DNA of 12,549 bases from Oscillospiraceae bacterium. GTDB lineage: Bacteria; Bacillota; Clostridia; Oscillospirales; Oscillospiraceae. The DNA lies in contig JAEDJR010000040.1 of the NCBI GenBank assembly GCA_016296235.1, positions 1-12,549 on the forward strand, given 5' to 3'. The notes beneath the pieces are model-generated. The model had not been told where the DNA came from. It searched no databases and was given only the letters and a program-made list of their open reading frames with translations. Positions 1 to 6,056 of this stretch are shown piece by piece (position 1 is the stretch's first letter; each line of letters opens with the position of its first letter). Position numbers and translations under genes: made by a program.

Positions 1-6
1 CCAGGC

Positions 7-41
7 CGCCCTTCGGGCGTCCAGCCCCCTATAGAGGGGGC
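7..41. repeat. Two small hairpins in the spacer upstream of the M3 peptidase
   Basis: CGCCC (7-11) pairs with GGGCG (15-19) across a 3-nt loop, and GCCCCCT (24-30) pairs with AGGGGGC (35-41) across ATAG. The GC-rich block ends abruptly and an AT-rich leader with the ribosome binding site AAGGAG (93-98) follows. It could be the end of an intergenic repeat or of an upstream terminator cut by the window edge; no T-run follows, so I do not call a terminator. Confidence 0.4.
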
Positions 42-106
42 ACGAGGGTGCATGCATCAACGCCAATTAACAAAATAAGCACAATATAAAATAAGGAGAC
101 AGGAAC

Positions 107-1795
107 ATGAAATTTTCTGAAATGCCCTATGCCCGGCCGGATCTGGAGGCCCTGCGGGCGCTGGCGGCGGACACCGCAGCCAAGCTGGACGGCGCAAAGA
201 CGGCCCAGGAGCAGCTGGACGCCTACGCCGCCTGGGAGAAGGCCAGCAACACGGTGGAAACCATGTCCACCCTGGCCTATGTCCGCCATACCATTGACAC
301 TCGGGACGAATTCTACGACCAGGAGCAGACCTGGATGGACGAGGTCGGCCCGCAGTTCCAGGAGATGACGCAGCAGGTGAATCTGGCGCTGCTGCGGTCT
401 CCCTTCCGGCAGGAGCTGGGGGACAAGCTGGGCCATCTGCTGTTCACCAACCTGGAGATCGCCGTCCGCAGCTTCAAGCCCGAGATCATGGATCTCATGA
501 TGGAGGAGAACAAGCTGACCAGCGAGTATCAGAAGCTCTATGCCTCCCTGCAGGTGGAATTTGACGGCAAGACCATGCCCCTGCCCAAGCTGGGGCCCTA
601 CAAGGAAAGCCCCGACCGGTCTGTCCGCAAGGCCGCCTATGAGACGGAAGGCCGGGCCTTTGACGCCCATCAGGAGGAGCTGGACGAGCTCTTCGACAAG
701 CTGGTGAAGAACCGCACCGCCCAGGCCCGGGCTCTGGGCCATGAGAACTACCTGGCTCTGGGCTATGACCGGCTGGGCCGCAACTGCTACGGACCGGAGA
801 AGGTGGCTGCCTTCCGGGATCAGATCGCCGGGGACATGGTGCCCATCGTGGCCAAGGTCAAGGAGGATCAGCGCAAGCGCCTGGGCGTGGAGCAGATGCA
901 CTTCTATGACGATATCATGCTCTTCCCCGACGGCAACGCCAAGCCCCAGGGCACGGCGGACGACATTCTGCAGGCCGGTCTGGAGATGTACCGCGGCCTC
1001 AGTCCGGAGACGGCGGAGTTCGTGAATTTCCTCTACGAAAATGAGCTGCTGGACGTGCTGAGCAAGGACGGCAAGGCCCCCGGCGGCTACTGCACCAGCC
1101 TGCCCGACTACCAGGCGCCCTTTATCTTCTCCAACTTCAACGGCACCTCCGGCGATGTGGACGTGCTGACCCACGAGGCCGGCCACGCCTTTGCCGACTA
1201 CCGGGCCGTGCGCAAGGGGTATATCCGGGCCCTGCAGTCGCCCACTATGGAGTCCTGCGAGTGCCACTCCATGTCTATGGAATTCCTGACCCAGGATTTC
1301 CACAAGCTGTTCTTCGGCCCTGCCACCCGGAAATATGAGCTGGGCCACTGCGAGGACGCCCTGATTTTCATTCCCTACGGCTGCATGGTGGACGAGTTCC
1401 AGCACCGGGTCTATGAGAATCCCGACCTGACTCCCGCCCAGCGCAACGAGCTGTGGCTGAGCCTGGAGAAGAAGTACCGGCCCTGGATCGACTTTGACAA
1501 CCTGCCCTTCTACGGCCGCGGAGCCGGCTGGCAGCGGCAGCTGCACATCTATCAGTATCCGCTGTACTATATTGATTACTGCATGGCCCAGACCGTGGCC
1601 TTCCAGTTCTGGATTGCGTCCATGACCGACCGGCAGGACGCCTGGAAGCGGTATCTGGCCTTTGCGGATCAGGGCGGCACCCGGACCTTCGAGGAGCTGG
1701 TGCACAGCGCCGGTCTGAAGGTTCCCTATGAGCCGGGCTGCATCAGGGAAATCGGCGAAGCCATCAGCCGCTGGATTGACGAAAACCCGCTGTGA
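107..1795 (+). CDS. M3-family zinc oligoendopeptidase (PepF-like)
   Basis: This is probably a cytosolic zinc metallopeptidase that cuts short peptides. The 562-residue protein has the M3 signature HEAGH at residues 356-360: H356 and H360 as zinc ligands and E357 as the catalytic base. The third ligand is probably E385, inside ESCECHSMSMEFL, 29 residues after the first His, the same spacing as in thimet oligopeptidase. No signal peptide or membrane segment is visible. The length fits the bacterial oligoendopeptidase branch. The start is set by AAGGAG at 93-98, eight bases before ATG. The gene is intact, and no classical terminator follows it. The next gene encodes a peptide-binding lipoprotein and the transporter operon lies beyond, so a role in hydrolysing imported peptides is reasonable but inferred. 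Family assignment is secure; exact substrates are unknown. Confidence 0.95.
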   Translation: MKFSEMPYARPDLEALRALAADTAAKLDGAKTAQEQLDAYAAWEKASNTVETMSTLAYVRHTIDTRDEFYDQEQTWMDEVGPQFQEMTQQVNLALLRSPFRQELGDKLGHLLFTNLEIAVRSFKPEIMDLMMEENKLTSEYQKLYASLQVEFDGKTMPLPKLGPYKESPDRSVRKAAYETEGRAFDAHQEELDELFDKLVKNRTAQARALGHENYLALGYDRLGRNCYGPEKVAAFRDQIAGDMVPIVAKVKEDQRKRLGVEQMHFYDDIMLFPDGNAKPQGTADDILQAGLEMYRGLSPETAEFVNFLYENELLDVLSKDGKAPGGYCTSLPDYQAPFIFSNFNGTSGDVDVLTHEAGHAFADYRAVRKGYIRALQSPTMESCECHSMSMEFLTQDFHKLFFGPATRKYELGHCEDALIFIPYGCMVDEFQHRVYENPDLTPAQRNELWLSLEKKYRPWIDFDNLPFYGRGAGWQRQLHIYQYPLYYIDYCMAQTVAFQFWIASMTDRQDAWKRYLAFADQGGTRTFEELVHSAGLKVPYEPGCIREIGEAISRWIDENPL

Positions 1796-1800
1796 TGGAA

Positions 1801-1851
1801 ATGCAGAATGAAAAATGCAGAATGCAGAATTGCGGTGTCCGCTGCGCGGAC
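1801..1851. repeat. AATGCAGAAT iterations plus hairpin, start of repeat mosaic
   Basis: AATGCAGAAT-like units recur three times just after the peptidase stop codon. They are followed by a perfect hairpin, GTCCGC (1837-1842) with GCGGAC (1846-1851), loop TGC. There is no coding signal. It reads as a fragment of a dispersed intergenic repeat. Confidence 0.5.
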
Positions 1852-1893
1852 GGATTTGAAATCCCACCGCATGAACGCACGCACCATAACCTG

Positions 1894-1960
1894 TAGGGGC
1901 GGCTATCAGCCGCCCGATCATACGTGGTTCCGGGTCGCGGGCGGCTAATAGCCGCCCCTA
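1894..1960. repeat. Inverted repeat with 22-bp arms, TAGGGGCGGCT family
   Basis: The left arm (1894-1915) and the reverse complement of the right arm (1939-1960) match at 21 of 22 positions; the arms begin TAGGGGCGGCT and end AGCCGCCCCTA. Each arm is itself nearly palindromic (GGCGGCT...AGCCGCC), so it can form either two small hairpins or one long stem around a 23-nt centre. No T-run follows, so it is more likely a mobile palindromic repeat than a terminator. Confidence 0.75.
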
Positions 1961-1985
1961 CGGCAACTTTCGTTCTGCTAATCGT

Positions 1986-2028
1986 GCATGTCATTGCGAG
2001 CCAGTCTGCGGACTGGCTCGCAATGACA
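1986..2028. repeat. Perfect 18-bp hairpin repeat (TCATTGCGAG family)
   Basis: Bases 1989-2006 are exactly complementary to 2011-2028 around the 4-nt loop TGCG. The first 15 bases, GCATGTCATTGCGAG (1986-2000), recur exactly at 12069-12083 in the dnaK-dnaJ spacer, so both sites belong to one dispersed repeat family. There is no U-tract, so termination is unlikely. Confidence 0.8.
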
Positions 2029-2067
2029 GTGTTGGCAGCGCTTCGCCCTGCATCACTTCCACAGGTC

Positions 2068-2181
2068 ATTCCGTAGGGCGGCCAGACCCCTGGCCGCCGT
2101 GTGCAGGCAGACCGATGGATCGGAACCCACCTTCCGGGCCGGCCGTACCCTACGGCGCATATTTTACAGATTCTACGGAAT
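2068..2181. repeat. Nested palindromic repeat bounded by ATTCCGTAG / CTACGGAAT
   Basis: ATTCCGTAG (2068-2076) is the exact inverse of CTACGGAAT (2173-2181), and CCGTAGGG at 2071 is the inverse of a CCCTACGG inside the element. Within it, GGCGGCCAG (2077-2085) pairs with CTGGCCGCC (2090-2098) across ACCC. The length and nested symmetry suggest a small non-autonomous intergenic element. It contains no ribosome binding site followed by a convincing reading frame. Confidence 0.55.
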
Positions 2182-2282
2182 AACCGTGATTTTGCAAGTG
2201 CGCATTTTCCATCCTGCACAAACGGTTGGGATTATTGCACAAACACAGCAAACCAGAAAACAGAAATCTGCAAAAAATAACC

Positions 2283-2344
2283 AAAATTCTGAAATTCCAA
2301 TTCGTTTGAAGTGGGCCTGAATTCCATGGTTTTTTCAGAAAAAG
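2283..2344. promoter_or_regulatory. Two weak CodY-box-like palindromes upstream of the binding-protein promoter
   Basis: AAAATTCTGAAATTC (2283-2297) and TTTTTTCAGAAAAAG (2330-2344) each match 11 of 15 positions of the low-GC Firmicute CodY consensus AATTTTCWGAAAATT. The second lies 12 bases upstream of the candidate -35 box. CodY controls peptide uptake in many Firmicutes. The region is AT-rich, so chance matches are likely, and it is not known whether this organism has CodY. Confidence 0.2.
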
Positions 2345-2356
2345 CGCAATTTTCTA

Positions 2357-2395
2357 TTGCAAGTTGTTGCGGAATGTGATACATTAAATTATAAC
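2357..2395 (+). promoter_or_regulatory. Two overlapping candidate sigma-A promoters for the binding protein
   Basis: The first candidate is TTGCAA (2357-2362), a 17-base spacer, and TACATT (2380-2385) with a TG at 2377-2378, i.e. an extended -10. The second is TTGCGG (2367-2372), a 17-base spacer, and TATAAC (2390-2395). Both sit in a strikingly AT-rich stretch between GC-rich genes. The predicted starts, about 2392 and about 2402, differ in whether the CCTCC at 2395-2399 is included in the transcript. Confidence 0.55.
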
Positions 2396-2480
2396 CTCCG
2401 GAGGGATTCAACCGCCGGTTGTTGGGCAGATATTTTTCGGTTATCAATCAACCGACAAATATAAAATTCAAACAGGAGGA
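2395..2480 (+). promoter_or_regulatory. Structured 5' leader with ribosome binding site of the binding-protein gene
   Basis: CCTCC (2395-2399) abuts GGAGG (2400-2404) and is also complementary to the real Shine-Dalgarno GGAGG at 2475-2479. CAACCG occurs at 2409-2414 and 2449-2454, while its complement CGGTTG/CGGTT occurs at 2416-2421 and 2438-2442, giving alternative mutually exclusive stems. The Shine-Dalgarno ends nine bases before the ATG at 2489 and fixes that start over the ATG at 2482, which is too close. Confidence 0.4.
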
Positions 2481-2488
2481 AATGAAAG

Positions 2489-4567
2489 ATGAAATCCAAC
2501 CTCGCAAAGCTTCTGGCTCTGATGCTGGTTCTCGTGCTGGTTCTGGGTATGTTCGCTGGCTGCGGCAAGAAGGCCGAGCCCGAGACTCCCGCCGAGCCCG
2601 CCACTGAGACTCCCGAAGAGCCCGCCACCGAAACTCCCGAAGAGCCCGCTCCCGAAGAGCCCGCTGTTGAGACCCATCCCAACCGCGTGATCTTCGGCTC
2701 CACCACCGGCGTGTCCGGCGATATCGGCCCCGGCGCATGGTGGACCAACAATGCTGACGACAAGAACGTCCGCGATCTGATCAACGACTACTCCACCGTC
2801 ACCACCGATCAGGGCGGCGCTTTCGTCATCAACGAGACCGTCTGCGGCGGCATCGAGACCACCGAGAACGAAGACGGCACCAAGACCTTCACCGTGAAGG
2901 TCAACGAGGGCCTGACCTACAACAACGGCGAGCCCATGACCGCTGCTGACTTCGTTGCCTACGCTCTGGTTTCCTACTCTCCCGAAGCCAAGGCTGCCGG
3001 CGCCAAGATCTCTCCCGACCAGGTTGTCGGCGCTCCCGAGTATCAGAGCTGGGGCACCGTCCTGCAGGATGAGGAAGGCAACGACATGCTGGACGCCGAC
3101 GGCAACCCCGTGGATGCTGACGGCAACCTGCTGTATGAAGGCGCCAACAAGCTCTCCGGCCTGCGTCTGCTGGACGAGTACACCTACTCCATCACCATCA
3201 GCTCCGACTATGTCCCCTACTTCTACGAGCTGAGCTACGCTTCCCTGTCCCCCCTGTATCTGCCCATGTACGCTTCCGCTGATCTGACTGTCAAGGACGA
3301 CGGCGACGGCGCTTACCTGGACGGCGGCAAGCTGGTCCCCGAAGAGATCGACGCTGCCCGCTGGATCTACGATCATCCCGTTTCTGCCGGCCCCTACTCC
3401 CTGGTCAGCCTGGACACCGCCGCTTGCGAAGCTGTCCTGGAGATCAACCCCTACTACGCCGGCAACTTTGAGGGCCAGAAGCCCAGCATTCAGCAGATCA
3501 TCTGCGTCAAGGCTGTTACCGAGACCGAGTTCGACGCTCTGAAGACCGGCGCCATCGACGTGCTGAACCAGCTGACCGACGGCTCCGAGATCAACACCGC
3601 TCTGGATATGGTTGACGCCGGCGGCTACGCTGTCTGCGCCTTCGAGCGTAACGGCTACGGCAAGCTGATGTTCCAGTGCGACTTTGGCCCCACGCAGTTC
3701 GAGGCTGTGCGTCATGCCGTTGCCTACCTGCTGGACCGCAACGAGTTCGCCAACCAGTTCTGCCAGGGCCACGGCGCCGTGGTGCATGGTCCCTACGGCC
3801 TGTGCATGTGGCAGTACAAGGACTCCGAAGAAATGTTCGCCGATGCTCTGGACACCTACGCTTATGATCCCGCCAAGGCCATCGAGATCCTCGAGGCTGA
3901 CGGCTGGGTCCTGGATGCTGAGGGCAACGACTACACTTCCGGCGTCCGCTACAAGGAAGTCACCGCTGAAGAAGCCGGCGACTATCCTCTGAACGTCACT
4001 CTGGCTGACGGCCGCATCCTGATGCCTCTGCACATCATGTGGTCCTCCTCCGAAGGCAACCCCGTGTCCGAGCTGCTGGCTGTGATGCTGGCCAACGGCA
4101 CCCAGACTGCTGATGCCGGCATGGTCATCGAGCAGACCATCATGACCTTCGACGAGCTGCTGCTGTATATGTATCGTGACGCTACCCAGGGCGACAAGTA
4201 CGGCATCCCCACCTATGGCATGTACAACCTGGCCACCGGCTTCACCCCCGCCTATGACCAGTCCTACTCCTTCACCTGCGATCCCGATCTGGTCGCGCAG
4301 GGCTGGAACACCAACTTCCTGCTGGACGAGGAACTGGACAAGCTGACCATGGATATGGTCTACGGTGTGGATCCCTCCGACACGGATACCTACCTGGATC
4401 TGTGGCAGAAGTTCATCATCCGCTGGAACCAGCTGCTGCCCGAAGTGCCTCTGTACTCCAACGTGTACTACACTGTGTACCCCGAGTGGCTGCAGGGCTA
4501 TGAGCAGAGCAGCATGTGGGAGTTCAACCAGGCTATCCTGTACGCTTCCGTTGCTAACGCTGAATAA
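2489..4567 (+). CDS. Peptide ABC transporter substrate-binding lipoprotein (family 5)
   Basis: This is the extracellular peptide receptor of the importer, anchored by lipid. Residues 1-24 form a short basic, then Leu/Val-rich signal peptide ending MFAG, with C25 as the lipidated residue. An acidic, proline-rich linker with repeated TETPEEPA units follows to about residue 58. The rest is a family 5 binding protein (OppA/DppA class): a domain with conserved stretches such as YNNGEPMTAADFVAY, and a C-terminal part ending PEWLQGYEQSSMWEFNQA. At 692 residues it is longer than E. coli OppA, with an acidic insert DEEGND...DADGNPVDADGNLL at about 194-212. GCT alanine codons are more frequent than in its neighbours, consistent with high expression. 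A promoter precedes it and a strong terminator follows, so it is probably transcribed separately from oppBCDF. The substrate (di-, oligopeptide or other) is not decided by sequence. Confidence 0.93.
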   Translation: MKSNLAKLLALMLVLVLVLGMFAGCGKKAEPETPAEPATETPEEPATETPEEPAPEEPAVETHPNRVIFGSTTGVSGDIGPGAWWTNNADDKNVRDLINDYSTVTTDQGGAFVINETVCGGIETTENEDGTKTFTVKVNEGLTYNNGEPMTAADFVAYALVSYSPEAKAAGAKISPDQVVGAPEYQSWGTVLQDEEGNDMLDADGNPVDADGNLLYEGANKLSGLRLLDEYTYSITISSDYVPYFYELSYASLSPLYLPMYASADLTVKDDGDGAYLDGGKLVPEEIDAARWIYDHPVSAGPYSLVSLDTAACEAVLEINPYYAGNFEGQKPSIQQIICVKAVTETEFDALKTGAIDVLNQLTDGSEINTALDMVDAGGYAVCAFERNGYGKLMFQCDFGPTQFEAVRHAVAYLLDRNEFANQFCQGHGAVVHGPYGLCMWQYKDSEEMFADALDTYAYDPAKAIEILEADGWVLDAEGNDYTSGVRYKEVTAEEAGDYPLNVTLADGRILMPLHIMWSSSEGNPVSELLAVMLANGTQTADAGMVIEQTIMTFDELLLYMYRDATQGDKYGIPTYGMYNLATGFTPAYDQSYSFTCDPDLVAQGWNTNFLLDEELDKLTMDMVYGVDPSDTDTYLDLWQKFIIRWNQLLPEVPLYSNVYYTVYPEWLQGYEQSSMWEFNQAILYASVANAE

Positions 4568-4587
4568 TCTTCCCCGCAACTTTTCAG

Positions 4588-4620
4588 AAGTGGGGCGGCT
4601 CAAACCGCCCCACTTTTTTT
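4588..4620 (+). terminator. Rho-independent terminator after the binding protein
   Basis: AAGTGGGGCGG (4588-4598) pairs with CCGCCCCACTT (4605-4615) across the loop CTCAAA, and seven T residues occupy 4614-4620. It begins 20 bases after the TAA. It separates the binding protein transcript from the transporter operon. Confidence 0.93.
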
Positions 4621-4630
4621 CAATGACGTT

Positions 4631-4853
4631 TGTCCGCTGAAAGCGGACAGCTGCTCACAGAAGCATGTGCGGATCCGTGCAGGGCACATGCGTTTCCCCA
4701 CGCTGAGGGGGCCGGGCGGAGCAGGGCTGAGGCGTATGCTTTGGCTTCCTGTCCGGTGAAACTGCACATCCAATTCCTCTCAGGCAGGCTTCCGGCCTGC
4801 TGCCCCCCGGAAATAGGGAATACGGGGGCTCTGCTCCCCCACATTCCGGAGGG
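4631..4853. other. Non-coding, hairpin-rich spacer of unknown role
   Basis: Within this roughly 400-bp gap I see TGTCCGCT/AGCGGACA (4631-4638, 4642-4649), a GCAGGC/GCCTGC hairpin near 4783-4799, and GGGGG/CCCCC (4824-4828, 4836-4840). The last is enclosed by CCGGAAAT near 4808 and ATTCCGG at 4843-4849. Reading frames are open on both strands, but none has a good ribosome binding site or recognisable composition, so I treat it as non-coding. It matches no riboswitch class I can identify. Confidence 0.4.
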
Positions 4854-4890
4854 ACACACCTGAATTTGACATTTTTCACATAATCTGTTG

Positions 4891-4919
4891 TTGATTATAG
4901 CAGGAATTTGTATTATTAT
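4891..4919 (+). promoter_or_regulatory. Candidate sigma-A promoter of the opp operon
   Basis: TTGATT (4891-4896) and TATTAT (4914-4919) are separated by exactly 17 bases in an AT-rich patch about 110 bp before oppB. A start near 4926 would put the inverted repeat at 4930-4985 at the very 5' end of the transcript. A perfect TTGACA lies further upstream at 4866-4871 but has no well-spaced -10. Confidence 0.6.
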
Positions 4920-4929
4920 AGTAGCGTCA

Positions 4930-4985
4930 GTTTGGTACCCACAAAGTCCATCATCTACAGAGGGCGGACTTTGCGGATACCAAAC
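4930..4985. promoter_or_regulatory. 20-bp inverted repeat at the opp transcription start
   Basis: The left arm 4930-4949 (starting GTTTGGTA, ending CAAAGTCC) and the right arm 4966-4985 are complementary at 18 of 20 positions around a 16-base loop. There is no T-run and the repeat is too close to the promoter to end a useful transcript. It may be an operator, a 5'-stabilising stem or a small repeat. The mismatches are C-A and A-C on the + strand but become G-U wobbles if transcribed from the - strand. Confidence 0.65.
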
Positions 4986-5024
4986 GACTGCCTTGAAAAC
5001 TAAAAGAAGGAGGGGATGTCATAG

Positions 5025-6044
5025 ATGAAAAAATACATCGCGAAGCGTATTCTTTACATGGTCGTTGTGTTTCTGATCGTTTCTTTTCTGATGTTTTTCC
5101 TCTATAACCTGATCCCGAATGATCCCGCCCGCGCCGAGTTGGAGGGCATCAAGAAATCTCTGAAGCCGGAACAATATGAGCAGATGTATCAGGATCTGCG
5201 GGAAGAAATGGGTCTGGATGACCCGCTGATTGTCCGCTATTTCCGCTGGATGGGTCTGGCCAAGGACAAGCAGCTGGACAAGTGCCACGGCCTGCTTCAG
5301 GGCTACTTCGGCTATTCCAGCTACTTCAAGATGGACGTGGCCAATGTCATCCCCGCCAGAATGAGCAACACGGTGTTTATGAACATCTTCGTCACCATTC
5401 TGGCCCTGGCTATCACCATTCCCCTTGGCATTTTCTGCGCCGTGCATAAAAAAGGCAAGTTCGACAACGCAGTTCAGGTGTTTACCATCGTAGGCTACAG
5501 CGTGCCCATTTACATCATCGCCCTGCTGTTTATCTGGCTGTTCGCCGTGACTCTGCAGTGGTTCCCGGTCATGGGCATCAAGACCCCCGGCTCCAACTAC
5601 ACCGGCATGGAGGCCTTCCTGGATAAGCTGTACTACATGGCCCTGCCCATTCTGGTGCTGACCTTCGGCTCCCTGGGCGGCATGACCCGGTATGTCCGTA
5701 CCGCCATGATCGACACCCTGGGCATGGACTATATCCGTACCGCCCGTGCCAAGGGCCTGAGAGAAAAGGTCGTCATCTATTCCCACGCCTGGCGCAACGC
5801 CCTGCTGCCGGTTATCACCGTCATCATCGGCTGGTTCCTGAGTATTTTCTCCGGTTCCATCATCGTGGAGAACACCTTCTCCCTCAACGGCATGGGCAAC
5901 CTGTACATCCTGGGCCTGAACAACCACGACTATGAACTGGTGCTGGCAATCCAGATGTTCTATACGATCATCGGCCTGGTCGGCGCTCTGATTATGGACC
6001 TGAGCTACGGTCTGGTTGACCCGCGGGTTCGCGTGGACAAGTAA
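5025..6044 (+). CDS. oppB: Peptide ABC transporter permease, OppB/DppB type
   Basis: This is one of the two membrane-spanning subunits forming the channel of the peptide importer. Its 339 residues match the normal size of the family. The N-terminus, KKYIAKRILYMVVVFLIVSF, is the typical first membrane helix (about residues 8-29), followed by NLIPNDPAR and an extracytoplasmic loop. The cytoplasmic coupling motif (EAA loop) is at about 236-265: YIRTARAKGLREK followed by WRNALLPVI. The C-terminus, ending LSYGLVDPRVRVDK, is characteristic. AAGGAGG (5007-5013) lies 11 bases before the ATG. ATG TCA TAG in the same frame directly precedes it, which excludes an upstream start at 5016. It is the first gene of the operon; its stop overlaps the ribosome binding site of the next gene. 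Unlike oppC it carries no insert. Confidence 0.96.
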   Translation: MKKYIAKRILYMVVVFLIVSFLMFFLYNLIPNDPARAELEGIKKSLKPEQYEQMYQDLREEMGLDDPLIVRYFRWMGLAKDKQLDKCHGLLQGYFGYSSYFKMDVANVIPARMSNTVFMNIFVTILALAITIPLGIFCAVHKKGKFDNAVQVFTIVGYSVPIYIIALLFIWLFAVTLQWFPVMGIKTPGSNYTGMEAFLDKLYYMALPILVLTFGSLGGMTRYVRTAMIDTLGMDYIRTARAKGLREKVVIYSHAWRNALLPVITVIIGWFLSIFSGSIIVENTFSLNGMGNLYILGLNNHDYELVLAIQMFYTIIGLVGALIMDLSYGLVDPRVRVDK

Positions 6045-6056
6045 GGAGGAGAAGAA

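Noticed and set aside
85..90. TATAAA as a -10 box for the M3 peptidase
   Set aside because: A start at about 97 would fall inside the ribosome binding site AAGGAG (93-98), and no -35 box is at the right distance. The promoter is probably upstream of the window.
1894..2028. Rho-independent terminator of the M3 peptidase gene
   Set aside because: The inverted repeats are strong but none is followed by a T-run, and similar sequence recurs in a non-terminating place between dnaK and dnaJ.
1801..2181. CRISPR array
   Set aside because: The repeats differ from one another, are palindromic in different ways and are not regularly spaced with unique spacers; no cas gene is present.
4620..4879. Short open frames of 74-79 residues on both strands in the spacer before oppB
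   Set aside because: They overlap one another on opposite strands across hairpin-rich DNA, lack a proper ribosome binding site and have Ala/Pro/Ser/Arg/Cys-rich composition typical of translated repeats.
5016..5024. Regulatory leader peptide ATG TCA TAG directly before oppB
   Set aside because: The Shine-Dalgarno is only two or three bases from this ATG, too close for initiation. It serves mainly to show that oppB cannot start earlier in this frame.
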